Assembly (NCBI RefSeq): GCF_046097065.1
Contig: NZ_CP175563.1
Coordinates: forward strand, 3,038,001-3,102,000
From: Syntrophus buswellii
GTDB taxonomy: Bacteria; Desulfobacterota; Syntrophia; Syntrophales; Syntrophaceae
DNA: 64,000 nucleotides
Direction: 5' to 3'
Of this stretch, positions 37,347 to 46,912 are shown piece by piece. Under the pieces are notes generated by a model. It did no database searches. It was given only the letters and a program-made list of their open reading frames with translations, and had not been told where the DNA came from. Position 1 is the stretch's first letter; the number at the start of each line of letters is the position of its first letter. The position numbers were made by a program, and so were the translations under genes.

Positions 37347-38900
37347 CTCAACTTTCGCACAAGGTTAAATGTCCTTAAGTGCTTGTTCATTAACAAGAAA
37401 CAGCGTTCTTTTGCCAGTCTAGTAGCCAGCGTGCCCCATAAATTGGCGGAAGTTCCCTAAGAAACCGTTCGATCATGGATCGAATCAGATCCCTGGTCAT
37501 TTCGGGAACGGTTTCCAATGCCTGCTTTAAGAGTATCAGTAAAATGGCCAGCGCTTCCGCAAAAGTCACCTGCTCAAGTTCTTCACAGCAGGCGTGAAAC
37601 AGGGTCCCAAAAGTTCGGGGATCTTGGTTCGTCCGCTTGGCAAGGGCCAGCATGATGTATCGGCAGCACACCACATGGGCCTGAGCAACAAGAGCGTCAT
37701 AAGACCGACTCTGGCACTCCTTGGCGAGATTGAGGAACGATTTCGCCATTTTAAAAAACACCTCAATGTCCTAGCGGCGCTTATAGGTCGTGATGATCTC
37801 TTCGTCACTCAGGGCTGTATCGGTGGAAAGCAGGGCCAGCCACTTTTTTGCGCGGCGGTCCCGCACAAAGACGATCTTCGCCGGAATCGGAACGCCCTTG
37901 TCGTCCTTGCCAATCTCGATTCTGACCGAAGCGAGAATCTTTGCGCGGCCTCGCCGCTTGCGGATCTTCCGGTAGAGGGCTGCCAGATGGATATCTTCCC
38001 CCTGGTAGCGATAGAAGATCTTTTCCGTAACCTTGAGCATACAGAGGGTATGCATCCCCTGGGCAAGCAACTTCCTCATGATTGTGGGATAAGCGAACCA
38101 GCTATCGAACAGAAGGTGACGGACCTCGATCCCACTTGCCGTGGCCTCGGCGACCATCTCGACCAGGACATCGGTTGCCTTGCGGATCGCTTCCCGGCGT
38201 CGCTTCGCTCCGTTGGTGCGACGGTCAAGATCTGAATGCATGGGAACCAGACGATTCTTTTCACTGCTGGAAGCCAGCAGAGCACAGGAAACAGGCAGAA
38301 AACTGTTACCGTCGGACCAACCCAGGGTGAGCATTCTGAATCCGCGATAATACCGATGGTCGGTATGGTCAAAAACCCGCGATAGCAACTCGACTTGCCG
38401 GCTCCGATTGCGCCGGTAAAGAGTATCATCGGCGATCAACACCTTCATATTGCCAGCGCCAGTTAGTTGCCTCAGCTCCTCTCGGATCAGCCGGGAGCTT
38501 AACAATAGAAGGAACCTTCTCCAATGGGTATGAACCGAATTGAGGAAGCGATACACCGTGTCCTTGGCCATACCGCAGTTTCCACCTCCTTCGAGGGTGC
38601 GGTACAGGTTCTTGCCGGTAAAGACCAGTGTGAACAGCATCCGGAATAAAGTGACAGGAGCAATCCCTTTTTCCTTATCGATGTTGCTGCGCTTCAGCAG
38701 GCTACTGATTCTCTGATTTTGAAAGAATTGATGAATCTGGTTTTCACAGGAAACGATGTCTGTTACAATTTTGCTCATAGCGTCACCTCGTGTTGTAAAG
38801 GGTTATTGTTGGCGAACAAAACCCATATATCACACGTTGTGACGCTATACAATTAATAATTACAATATGTTAAGAGTCATTTGCACCTGCGAAAGTTGAG
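37347..38900 (-). mobile_element. inner IS4-like insertion sequence, 1554 bp
   Basis: Terminal inverted repeats begin CTCAACTTTCGCA at both ends (37347-37359 and the complement of 38888-38900). A 7-bp target duplication flanks it. It encodes a DDE transposase on the minus strand, opposite to the host transposase. The 7-bp duplication and transposase type suggest the ISPepr1-like part of the IS4 family; this subgroup is an inference. Confidence 0.88.
37390..38778 (-). pseudogene. inner IS transposase with in-frame amber codon
   Basis: A 462-codon frame from the ATG at 38778. DDE-type landmarks: MKVLIADDTLYRRNRS, LLFDSWFAYP and the Y-x2-R-x3-E-like block. That block reads TTYKRR-stop-DIEVFFKMAKSF, with TAG at 37773-37771 exactly where related transposases have Trp (TGG). 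One transition explains the stop. The frame continues cleanly for another 126 codons to TAA at 37390. Unless the stop is suppressed or is a sequencing error, the element cannot move by itself. Confidence 0.85.
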
Positions 38901-38907
38901 AACCCTT
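38901..38907. repeat. target-site duplication, right copy (inner IS)
   Basis: AACCCTT directly right of the inner element. Confidence 0.85.
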
Positions 38908-39503
38908 CCTAAAAAACGTTCCGTTCTCAAGGATGAAGTCATTCTTTTTAGCGGAACGGGTGCGGCAGAAAAATGTCCTTACCCCATGCGACGGATTGAG
39001 TTCTATGATACAGAGAAAGATGAAATCCTTGTTTTTCTCACAAATAATCTGAAGCTGGGCGCGACAACCATTGCCGCTATTTATAAGGATCGCTGGCAAA
39101 TCGAGTTATTCTTCAAAGCCTTGAAACAGAATTTGAAGATCAAAACCTTTGTGGGAACAACGCCTAATGCGGTTAAGATTCAAATTTGGACAGCATTGAT
39201 CGCCATGCTGATTCTACGTTATCTTCAGATCAAATCCACGTTCAATTGGTCGTTGTCAAATCTTGTTGCCATACTGCGAATGAACCTCTTTACCTATCGG
39301 GATTTGTGGACTTGGCTGAATGAACCTTTCGAGACACCTCCTGCTCCATATGCGCGGGAACAATTGAAACTGGCTCTCGCTTAATTGGGACAGCAGGAAA
39401 ATATAAGAGTTAGACCTGTTTTTCAAAACAGCAAAAAGGCGTCCAAATTGGTAATGATTTCAAACCTCGGAATCCTAAATCGCACATAATTTGGACAGCA
39501 GTG

Positions 39504-39512
39504 CCAATAAAT
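39504..39512. repeat. target-site duplication, right copy (outer IS)
   Basis: CCAATAAAT directly right of the outer element; matches 36554-36562. Confidence 0.9.
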
Positions 39513-39641
39513 AAATTGAATAATAGAGAAGAAGTTATTCTCTTCAGGCAGTTTGCTCGGCTTGTTTTCTGACTATCTGCATCCGGTACACACATAAATT
39601 CAAGAAGTTTATACAACAGGCATATGTATAACAATTATTCA

Positions 39642-39678
39642 TTGGACACATGCCGGATTGCTATATATGGAACCGGCA
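39642..39678 (+). promoter_or_regulatory. candidate promoter with dyad for the ABC-dehydratase operon
   Basis: TTGGAC (39642-39647), a 16-nt spacer and TATATG (39664-39669). The -10 is bracketed by the inverted repeat TGCCGG (39651-39656) and CCGGCA (39673-39678), an operator-like layout. It lies 50-80 nt before the first gene of the operon. A low-confidence call made by eye. Confidence 0.3.
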
Positions 39679-39723
39679 CAGCCACGCCGGATAAAGACAC
39701 TTTTAAGGAGGCACAAGCAACCC

Positions 39724-40830
39724 ATGTTGAAAAATCTGAAATTCACCATTCTTTTTTTGACCCTTACCGCCCTGTTTCTGGTTCCCGCAGCCCGGGCGGC
39801 GGAGATCCCCACCCTGAAGGTGGGCTATATTTTCACGACTCACCACACCCCGTTCATGGTGGCGGCAACGAAGGGGGAGGCCTTCAAGTCCATGGGCGTC
39901 TATCTGCGGCCGCTTATTGCCAAGGATAGGTATGAACTGGTGGCCGACGGCAAACCGATCGCCAATTTTCAGTTGATCGTGGCAAAAAGCGGTACGGAAA
40001 CGGCGTCTCTGTTCGCGAGGAATCAGCTCGATCTGGCCATGGCTTCGGTGACCGCCATGATGTCCGGAATCGACAAGGGCACACCGATCAAGATTCTCTC
40101 TCCCCTCCAGACGGAAGGTATGGGCCTTGTGGTACCCCGGGAATCCTCCCTCAAGGATTGGAACTCCTTTCTGGCCTACGTGAAAAAGGCGAAGAAACCC
40201 GTCAAGGTGGGCTACCATTCACCCACAAGCGCACCGAAAATCGTCCTGGAAGGCTCCCTGAAGTTCTCCGGGATCCGGGTCACGAGCGATCCCACCAACA
40301 TGTCGGCGCAGGTTCTCCTCGTTGATCTGAAAGAAACGACGAATATGGTGCCCGCTCTGGCGAGCAAGCAGGTCGAGGCCATCGTCGGCCCCTCACCCTT
40401 TCCGGAAGTGGCCGTCAGCCGGGGAGTGGGAAAAATCATCGTCAATCTGCGGGATCTGCCGCCTAAGGGCTACTGGTATGACTTTCCCTGCTGCGTCACG
40501 GCGGCCAGCGAACTGACCATCGCCAAACATCCCGACATCGTGCAGAAGTTTGTGGAACTCATCGCCAAAACAAACGTCTGGTGCAATAAGCACAGGATCG
40601 AAGCAGGAACCCTGACCGCCGAGTGGATCGGCCTTCCCGGAGATACCGCCAGGACGTCACAGCTCGTTTACCTCCCGAAATTCACGAAAAACTGGATGCA
40701 CAACGCCGACAAGTATCTGACCATCCTGAATTCGATGGGCAACTTTACGGGCCGTCTGAAAGGGAAAACGATTCAAGAAGTCAAACCGGTCCTTTTCGAT
40801 ATGCGCTTTATCGACAACGTGAAATTGTAG
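39724..40830 (+). CDS. ABC transporter substrate-binding protein (nitrate/sulfonate/taurine-type)
   Basis: 368 residues from the ATG at 39724 (AAGGAGG 12 nt upstream; this start gives a proper Sec signal peptide, cleavage near PAARA-AE). An SsuA/NrtA-like periplasmic protein with LKVGYIFTTHHTPFMVA at the mature N-terminus. The ligand cannot be read from sequence. First of an operon with permease and ATPase, then three dehydratase-like reductase proteins, so it probably imports the substrate or a precursor of that system. Confidence 0.82.
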   Translation: MLKNLKFTILFLTLTALFLVPAARAAEIPTLKVGYIFTTHHTPFMVAATKGEAFKSMGVYLRPLIAKDRYELVADGKPIANFQLIVAKSGTETASLFARNQLDLAMASVTAMMSGIDKGTPIKILSPLQTEGMGLVVPRESSLKDWNSFLAYVKKAKKPVKVGYHSPTSAPKIVLEGSLKFSGIRVTSDPTNMSAQVLLVDLKETTNMVPALASKQVEAIVGPSPFPEVAVSRGVGKIIVNLRDLPPKGYWYDFPCCVTAASELTIAKHPDIVQKFVELIAKTNVWCNKHRIEAGTLTAEWIGLPGDTARTSQLVYLPKFTKNWMHNADKYLTILNSMGNFTGRLKGKTIQEVKPVLFDMRFIDNVKL

Positions 40831-40832
40831 TC

Positions 40833-41675
40833 ATGGAGTTTCGAACTGTACTCGTCCGGATCGGCGCTTACCTGCTGGTTCCTGTTCTTTTTCTCGTCCT
40901 GTGGGGTGTGATCGACCGTCAATTGAACAATGAGGTGATCCTTCCCGGCGTCGGACAGGTGGCCGCCCTGTTCCTCCAGCCGACGGAGAGCCTCATCGCC
41001 ATGGGTTCTCTCGCCACCAATGTGGCCATCAGTCTCGTCCGGGTCCTGGCGGGCTATCTGCTTGCGGTCTGCCTTGCCATCCCCCTGGGAATCCTGATGG
41101 GCTATTACGGAACGGCCCACAGGCTCCTCAATGGCTTCCTCGCCCTGTTCCGGCCCATTCCCCCTCTTGCCTGGGTGCCGCTGGTGCTGGCGTGGTTCGG
41201 GGTGGCCAGTCTCGCCTCGATCTTCGGAGTGGAAGAAGGCACGGCCTATCTGTACCTCAACAATCTCAAGTTATCGATGGTCTTTATCATCTTCATCGGG
41301 GCCTTCTACCCGGTTTTGACCAGCGCCATCCACGGTGTGATGGGCGTGCGGAGCACCCTGCTGGATTCGGCCCGGGTGCTGGGAGCCGGCGAGTGGGACA
41401 TTTTCCGGAAGATCCTGCTGCCCGCCGCCTCGCCTTCTATCGTCAACGGCATGCGGATCGGGCTGGGGGTCGCCTGGATGTGCCTCGTGTCCGCGGAGAT
41501 GCTTCCGGGAAGCATCTCCGGCGTGGGCTACCTGATCACCCATGCTTACACCCTGGCCCGGACGGATATCGTCATTGCCGGGATGATCAGCATCGGCATC
41601 GTCGGGGCCGTGCTGGACCTCTTCTTCCGCCTGATTGAGGACCGGAAATTCGTCTGGACGAGATTGACCCGATGA
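40833..41675 (+). CDS. ABC transporter permease (SsuC/TauC-type)
   Basis: 280 residues from the ATG at 40833, two nt after the binding-protein stop. About six membrane helices; EAA-type cytoplasmic loop STLLDSARVLGAGEWDIFRKI followed by ILLPAASPSIVNGMRIGLG. It overlaps the ATPase gene by 4 nt. Confidence 0.9.
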   Translation: MEFRTVLVRIGAYLLVPVLFLVLWGVIDRQLNNEVILPGVGQVAALFLQPTESLIAMGSLATNVAISLVRVLAGYLLAVCLAIPLGILMGYYGTAHRLLNGFLALFRPIPPLAWVPLVLAWFGVASLASIFGVEEGTAYLYLNNLKLSMVFIIFIGAFYPVLTSAIHGVMGVRSTLLDSARVLGAGEWDIFRKILLPAASPSIVNGMRIGLGVAWMCLVSAEMLPGSISGVGYLITHAYTLARTDIVIAGMISIGIVGAVLDLFFRLIEDRKFVWTRLTR

Positions 41676-42460
41676 CATCCGGCCCCATTCTCCGCATCGA
41701 AGGGCTGAGCAAGACCTTCCGGACGAACAACGGCGGGGCACTGGAAGCCCTGGCGGAGGCCAGCTTCGATGTTTCCGAAAATGACTTTGTGTGCATCGTG
41801 GGACCCTCGGGGTGCGGCAAATCGACCCTGCTCCGGATGATCGCTGGCCTCGAATCGATCTCCTCCGGCCGGATCGGCTACCGGGAAAATCCGGTCCTGC
41901 GGCCGCAGAAGGAAATCGGGATGGTTTTCCAGGAATATTCCCTGCTCCCCTGGAGAACGGTGCTGGATAATGTGGCCCTGGGTCCGGAGTTCGGCGGAGC
42001 GCCCCGGGCTGAACGCGAAGCAAAGGCCATGGAGTACCTGCGCCTCGTGGGGATGGCAAATTTCTCCGGGGCCTTTCCCCATGAGCTTTCCGGGGGGATG
42101 AGGCAGCGCGTGGCCATTGTCCGGGCCCTTGCCAATGACCCGGATGTTCTGCTCATGGACGAACCCTTCGGGGCCCTTGACGCCCACACGAGAATCCTGC
42201 TGCAGAAGGAACTGCTGCGCGTCTGGGAAAATTACCGCAAGACCATCCTGTTTGTGACCCACGGCGTCGACGAGGCCATCTATCTGGCGGACCGAATTCT
42301 GGTCATGTCCGCCCGTCCCGGTAGAATCCTGGAGATTTTCGATGTGGACACGGAACGTCCGCGGGACCGGGCCCATCCGGCCTATGGACAACTGGCGGAG
42401 CGCATCCTCTCGATCCTCGAACGGGAGGCTGCTTTTTCCGCGACTGGAACGAACGGATAA
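41672..42460 (+). CDS. ABC transporter ATP-binding protein (SsuB/TauB-type)
   Basis: 262 residues: Walker A GPSGCGKST, Q-loop MVFQEYSLLPWRTV, signature LSGGMRQR, Walker B VLLMDEPFGALD and the H-loop FVTHGVDEA. The QEYSLLPWRTV and THGVDEAIYLADRI segments are typical of nitrate/sulfonate/taurine importers. It is directly followed (16 nt) by the first dehydratase-like gene, showing that transporter and enzymes are one unit. Confidence 0.9.
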   Translation: MTSGPILRIEGLSKTFRTNNGGALEALAEASFDVSENDFVCIVGPSGCGKSTLLRMIAGLESISSGRIGYRENPVLRPQKEIGMVFQEYSLLPWRTVLDNVALGPEFGGAPRAEREAKAMEYLRLVGMANFSGAFPHELSGGMRQRVAIVRALANDPDVLLMDEPFGALDAHTRILLQKELLRVWENYRKTILFVTHGVDEAIYLADRILVMSARPGRILEIFDVDTERPRDRAHPAYGQLAERILSILEREAAFSATGTNG

Positions 42461-42476
42461 AATGGAGGAAAGAAGA

Positions 42477-43643
42477 ATGACGTTCAATGTATCGGATGTA
42501 AAACCTTTGATCAATGACGAGTTTACAGGAGAGCCGACCAAGCGGGCCCTCCAGTATATCTCGAATCAACGCGCCTCGGGCATGCCGGTGGTGGGGCTTT
42601 ACTGTGGCTACGCCCCCTTGGAGGTGATCCGCGCCGTCGGGGCCGTACCGGCCATCCTCTGCGCCTTCGCCGACAAGCCTATCCCGGCGGCGGAAGAAGT
42701 GCTGCCAGCCAATCTCTGCCCCCTGATCAAGTCGAGTTACGGTTACATCATCACGGATACCTGCCCCTTTTTCGGCCTTTCCGATGCCGTCGTGGCGGAA
42801 ACGACCTGTGACGGGAAGAAGAAGATGTTTGAACTGATCTCCTCCCATCGGCCCATGTTCGTCATGGACCTGCCCCAGCTCCCCGACGAAGCGGAGGCCC
42901 GATCGAACTGGGCGACGATGATTTCCAAACTCAAGGGGTTTCTGGAGAATACCTTCGGCACGTCCGGAACATCGGAAGGCATCGAGGCGGAGATTCAGGC
43001 AACCAACATCAAGAACCGCCTGATCCGGCGCGTCTATGAATATGCGGAGAAAAAGCCACCGCTATTGAGCTGGCAGGAACTCTACGAACTGTCCTACCTT
43101 GCCCAGGTGGCCACAACGGAGCACCTCCTGCCGATCTTCAAAGAAATCTTTGAAACCATTGAAGAAAGAGAGGACAAGGGCATTTATTATGGAAGCCCGT
43201 CCTCCCCCCGGGTGCTGGTCACGGGCTGCCCCGTGGGCGGCGATTCGACCAAAGTCTACCGGATCATAGAAGAGGCGGGGGGCATCGTCGTGGCCATGGA
43301 CGCCTGTTCGGGAATGAAACCTTTCCTTTCCGACATTGAAGAAAAAACCGGCGATCCCATCGGCGCCGTGGCCCAACACTATCTCGAGATCCCCTGCTCC
43401 TGCATGACCCCCAATACGCGACGCCTGACCGAGCTGGACAAGGTTATTGATCGTTTCCAGCCCGACGCCATCGTCGAGGTGGTCCTTCACGCCTGCCACT
43501 CATACAACATCGAAGCCTACAAGATCATGACCCACGTAAAAGAGAAGCACAACCTTCCCTATCTGAAAATCGTAACGGACTACTCCGAAGGGGACGTTGA
43601 ACAGATCCGGACGAGGGTTGAGGCTCTGCTGGAGAGCATTTGA
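42477..43643 (+). CDS. 2-hydroxyacyl-CoA dehydratase / double-cubane-cluster reductase family protein 1
   Basis: 388 residues from the ATG at 42477 (GGAGG 7 nt upstream). HgdB/BcrBC-type fold. Conserved cysteines at about 43 (LYCGYAP), 62, 81 (NLCPLIKSS), 96 (TCPFFG), 111 (TTCDGKKKM), 251 (GCPVGGD), 277 (DACSGM), 307/309 (PCSCMTPN) and 340 (HACHSYN). The abundance of Cys in both halves is more than a single [4Fe-4S] site needs and fits double-cubane-cluster reductases. Close tandem paralogue of the next gene. The substrate is unknown. Confidence 0.8.
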   Translation: MTFNVSDVKPLINDEFTGEPTKRALQYISNQRASGMPVVGLYCGYAPLEVIRAVGAVPAILCAFADKPIPAAEEVLPANLCPLIKSSYGYIITDTCPFFGLSDAVVAETTCDGKKKMFELISSHRPMFVMDLPQLPDEAEARSNWATMISKLKGFLENTFGTSGTSEGIEAEIQATNIKNRLIRRVYEYAEKKPPLLSWQELYELSYLAQVATTEHLLPIFKEIFETIEEREDKGIYYGSPSSPRVLVTGCPVGGDSTKVYRIIEEAGGIVVAMDACSGMKPFLSDIEEKTGDPIGAVAQHYLEIPCSCMTPNTRRLTELDKVIDRFQPDAIVEVVLHACHSYNIEAYKIMTHVKEKHNLPYLKIVTDYSEGDVEQIRTRVEALLESI

Positions 43644-43698
43644 TCAATGCAGCCCGGATGTAAGGGAATATCGTGAAGCGGAAAGGAAAACCAAAGTC

Positions 43699-44877
43699 AT
43701 GCAGGCAGCAATGGCAGCAGTCCCGCCTCTGATTGAGAATGCGCAGATTGCGGACCCCGTTCGCCGCTTCCTTGAATATGTCTTGAACAAAAGGGAGCAG
43801 GGAAACCCCGTCGTCGGCGTCTATTGCGGCTATGCCCCGGTTGAGCTGATCCGGGCGATGGGCGCCGTTCCCGTATCCCTCTGCTCCGCTTCACAGTGGA
43901 CGATTCCCGCCGCGGAGGCGATCCTGCCCGCGAATCTCTGCCCGATGATCAAATCCAGCTTCGGATTCATCCGGACCAACGCCTGCTTCTTCTATGCGGC
44001 CTCTGATGCCGTCATCGGCGAAACCACGTGCGACGGCAAGAAGAAGATGTTCGAGTTGATCGCCCATCTCAAACCGACATTCATCATGGATCTCCCGCAA
44101 CTTCCCGATGACACGGAGGTATTGGACCGCTGGAGAAAAAGTGTCCTCAAGCTTCAGGGCTTTCTGGAAAAGACCCTTCAGACGTCCCTTTCCGCGGATC
44201 GGCTGGAGGCGGAGATCCGGGAAACCAATCGCAAGAACCGCCTCATGGACCGCTTTTTCGCCTATCTGGCCTGTCGCCCGATCCCGGTCTCCTGGCGTGA
44301 GATCTACGATGTCATCACCCTTGAACATGTGGCGAACGGTGATGAATTTCAGGACCTGATCGAAAAGATCTCCTCCAGTATTGATCAGCGGATTGCCCTG
44401 GGGCAATGTTTCGGTACGTTTTCCTCCCCTCGGATTCTGGTCAGCGGCTGTCCCGTCGGGGGGGACGCGTGCAAGGTTCTTCAGATCATCGAGGAAGCCG
44501 GCGGTGTGGTCGTGGCGATGGAAGCGTGCAGCGGAATGAAAAACTACTTTGTCCGGATCACCGAGGAAAGCAGCGACCCTCTGAGGGCCGTGGCGGAAAG
44601 CACCTTGAGCATTCCCTGCTCCTGCATGACTCCGAATCGACGCCGCCTGGACCTGCTGGACAAAATGATCGCCCGGTTTTCACCGGATGCCGTCATCGAT
44701 GTCGTCCTGCACGCCTGCCATGCCTATAATGTGGAGTCCCACAAGATTCGCAAGCATGTCCAGAAGAAGCACGGTTTGCCCTGTTTGAAGATCGAAACGG
44801 ACTACTCCAAAGGCGACATCGAACAGATCCGGACGAGGGTGGAGGCCCTGTTCGAGAACCTGGAACTCAAAAAATAA
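43699..44877 (+). CDS. 2-hydroxyacyl-CoA dehydratase / double-cubane-cluster reductase family protein 2
   Basis: 392 residues from the ATG at 43699. Keeps every key cysteine block of paralogue 1: VYCGYAPVELIRAMG, NLCPMIKSSFGF, TTCDGKKKM, GCPVGGD, EACSGM, PCSCMTPN and HACHAYNVE. The two look like a tandem duplication and may form a heterodimer, as in FldBC or BcrBC, or two homodimers. The C-terminal TDYSKGDIEQIRTRVEAL is shared with paralogue 1. Confidence 0.8.
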   Translation: MQAAMAAVPPLIENAQIADPVRRFLEYVLNKREQGNPVVGVYCGYAPVELIRAMGAVPVSLCSASQWTIPAAEAILPANLCPMIKSSFGFIRTNACFFYAASDAVIGETTCDGKKKMFELIAHLKPTFIMDLPQLPDDTEVLDRWRKSVLKLQGFLEKTLQTSLSADRLEAEIRETNRKNRLMDRFFAYLACRPIPVSWREIYDVITLEHVANGDEFQDLIEKISSSIDQRIALGQCFGTFSSPRILVSGCPVGGDACKVLQIIEEAGGVVVAMEACSGMKNYFVRITEESSDPLRAVAESTLSIPCSCMTPNRRRLDLLDKMIARFSPDAVIDVVLHACHAYNVESHKIRKHVQKKHGLPCLKIETDYSKGDIEQIRTRVEALFENLELKK

Positions 44878-44894
44878 ATATTGGGAGGCATATC

Positions 44895-46175
44895 ATGGCG
44901 GATTATACAAAAATGTGGTCGGAACTCGGCCTTGACCTGGAAGGTCACAACGCGCTGCTGTCCATCCTGGGCAGCGCCTATGGAGACATCTTTCTTTCCC
45001 AGAAAAACCGCCCCGAGGGAATGAAGTATTTCGACTTCGTCATGAGCGAAGTTCACGGACTGCGCATCCAGGAGCTCATGGAGGCAAAGGCACAGAGAAG
45101 GATCGTCGTCGGCTCGTACTGCGTATTCGTCCCGGAAGAACTGATCCTGGCCGTGGACGGGGTGTCCGTGGGACTGTGCGCCGGGGCCGAATTCAATTTC
45201 GAGGGCGCCGAAGAGGTCCTGCCGCGAAATACCTGCGCGCTCATCAAGTCCGCCTTCGGGTTCAAGCTCGGGAAAGTGTGCCCCTACCTGGAAGCCAGCG
45301 ATGTGGTCGTGGGAGAGAACACCTGCGACGGCAAGAAAAAATCCTATGAGATTCTGGCCCCGATGGTCAAGGATCTCTATGTCATGGATCTCCCCCAGAT
45401 GAAGACCGACATGGGCCGGACGTTCCTGAAGGAGGAATACCGCAGGTTCATGGCGAAGTTGGAACGTGTCAGTGGAAAGAAGATCACCCCCGAATCGCTC
45501 AAGATGGGAATTGAAATCGTCAATGCGAAACGGGCTGCCGTAAAAAGGCTGGCCGCGATCCGGGCGGCCGACCCGGCGCCGATCTCCGGCCTGGACGCCC
45601 TCCTGGTCAACCAGGTGTTTTTCTATGACGACCCGGTTCGCTTTACTCATTCGGTCAACCAGCTCTGCGACGAACTGGAGGAGCGTGTTAAAAACGGAAT
45701 CGGCGTCTCTGCGCCGGAGACAACGCGAGTCCTCGTTTCCGGGTGCCCCATGGCCGTTCCCAATTGGAAACTCCCCATGCTGATCGAATCAAGCAATGCG
45801 GTCATCGTCGGCGAGGAATCCTGCGTGGGCGAGCGGGGTGTCCGCTGGCTGACGGAATCCAAGGACGGCACGGTGGAGGATCTCTTGGACGCCATCACGG
45901 CGCGCTATTTCAGCATCGACTGCGCCGTCTTCACGCCGAATCCCTCACGGGTCGAATACGTGAAGGAGATGGCAAAAAAGCTCAATGCCCAGGGCGTCAT
46001 TCACTACAGCCTCCAATTCTGCCAGCCCTACATCGTCGAAAGCGGCCCCGTCGAGAAGGAACTGGAACATGCGAGCATCCCGACGCTGCGCCTGGAAACC
46101 GACTACAGCCAGGAAGACGCGGGACAGCTCAAGACGCGGATCGAGGCCTTTATCGAACGGCTGGAGAAAAAATGA
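44895..46175 (+). CDS. divergent third 2-hydroxyacyl-CoA dehydratase family protein
   Basis: 426 residues, GGGAGG before the ATG. Same family but more distant: YCVFVPEELIL, NTCALIKSAFGF, KVCPYLEASD, NTCDGKKKS, GCPMAVPNWK, EESCVGERG, DCAVFTPNP and FCQPYIVE. The second-half cysteine pattern differs (no PCSCM), so its cluster may be different. An accessory or catalytic partner subunit is plausible. The stop overlaps the activator start by 4 nt. Confidence 0.78.
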   Translation: MADYTKMWSELGLDLEGHNALLSILGSAYGDIFLSQKNRPEGMKYFDFVMSEVHGLRIQELMEAKAQRRIVVGSYCVFVPEELILAVDGVSVGLCAGAEFNFEGAEEVLPRNTCALIKSAFGFKLGKVCPYLEASDVVVGENTCDGKKKSYEILAPMVKDLYVMDLPQMKTDMGRTFLKEEYRRFMAKLERVSGKKITPESLKMGIEIVNAKRAAVKRLAAIRAADPAPISGLDALLVNQVFFYDDPVRFTHSVNQLCDELEERVKNGIGVSAPETTRVLVSGCPMAVPNWKLPMLIESSNAVIVGEESCVGERGVRWLTESKDGTVEDLLDAITARYFSIDCAVFTPNPSRVEYVKEMAKKLNAQGVIHYSLQFCQPYIVESGPVEKELEHASIPTLRLETDYSQEDAGQLKTRIEAFIERLEKK

Positions 46176-46912
46176 GAATCGCCGGCATTGACATCGGATC
46201 ACGAACCGTCAAGCTGGCCGTCCTTGAAGACGGCCGGCTGATCCTCTCCAGGAAGACGATGACCTCTTACAACCCCCTGGCAACGGCCCAGGAACTGATG
46301 GGCGATGCCGTATTCGATGTCATCACCGCCACCGGATACGGCCGCCATCTGATTAAAGGACATCTCGACTGCCCGGTAATCAGCGAAATCACGGCATTCG
46401 CCCGGGGGGCGCGCTTCTTCTCAAGCGATTGCCGGTCCATCCTGGATATCGGCGGACAGGACACGAAGGCCATTTCTCTGGACCAAGAGGGGAATTTGAG
46501 AAAGTTCGAAATGAACGACAAGTGTGCCGCAGGCACGGGGCGTTTTCTGGAGGTCATGGCAACGGCGCTTGGGTTCACCATTGAAGAATTCTCCAAGGCG
46601 GCCCTTTCGGCGGGCAAGGCGGTCAAGATCAACAGCACGTGCACGGTCTTCGCCGAATCCGAGGTTGTGTCCCTGACCGCGCAGGGAGCAGCGCGAGATG
46701 AGGTGGCCCTGGGTATTCACAAGGCCATCGTGAGCCGTTCGGTGGGACTCCTGAAAAAAATTGCGGGGCCGGGAAAAATCTTTTTTGCCGGAGGCGTCGC
46801 CTACAACGACTGTGTACGGGTCCTTCTCGAAAAAGAGATGGGGCAGCCCGTGTTTGTTCCCCCTGACCCGCAAATCGTGGGGGCCGTCGGGGCTGCCCTG
46901 AGTTCCTTATGA
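46172..46912 (+). CDS. ATP-dependent activator of 2-hydroxyacyl-CoA dehydratase (HgdC/BcrA-type activase)
   Basis: 246 residues, ASKHA ATPase fold: phosphate loop AGIDIGSRTVKLAV, DIGGQDTKAI and FAGGVAYND. Cluster-ligand cysteines lie in NDKCAAGTGRF and NSTCTVFAESEVVS, which hold one [4Fe-4S] between two monomers. It injects a low-potential electron into partner proteins at the cost of ATP. ATGA overlaps on both sides tie it to the third reductase gene and to the DUF3343 gene. Confidence 0.92.
   Translation: MRIAGIDIGSRTVKLAVLEDGRLILSRKTMTSYNPLATAQELMGDAVFDVITATGYGRHLIKGHLDCPVISEITAFARGARFFSSDCRSILDIGGQDTKAISLDQEGNLRKFEMNDKCAAGTGRFLEVMATALGFTIEEFSKAALSAGKAVKINSTCTVFAESEVVSLTAQGAARDEVALGIHKAIVSRSVGLLKKIAGPGKIFFAGGVAYNDCVRVLLEKEMGQPVFVPPDPQIVGAVGAALSSL

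Larger units (their letters stand above)
36663..39384 (+). pseudogene. IS4-family transposase split by the inner IS
   Basis: The 5' part (36663-37346) carries the N-terminal domain and first DDE Asp region (LVSLDATVIDLC, VVDDRGYNDY). The 3' part (38908-39384) carries the YKDRWQIELFFKALKQ block with the catalytic Glu. Removing the inner IS and one 7-bp repeat restores an unbroken frame across EERTLPKKRS, so the gene was intact until that insertion. As it stands, translation after TTIEER runs into inner-IS sequence and stops at 37460, so it should be inactive. Confidence 0.9.
36563..39503 (+). mobile_element. outer IS4-family-like insertion sequence, interrupted by a second IS
   Basis: Ends are imperfect inverted repeats CACTCTTGTCCAAATTA and (reverse complement of the right end) CACTGCTGTCCAAATTA. 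It is flanked by a 9-bp direct repeat. Without the nested element and its duplicated 7 bp it would be 1380 bp, a normal IS4-family size. It encodes one transposase on the plus strand. It lies between the NifB trio and the ABC/dehydratase operon. Confidence 0.9.

Noticed and set aside
36663..37460. A complete 265-residue transposase
   Set aside because: The last 30 or so codons are inner-IS sequence; the true C-terminal half is at 38908-39384.
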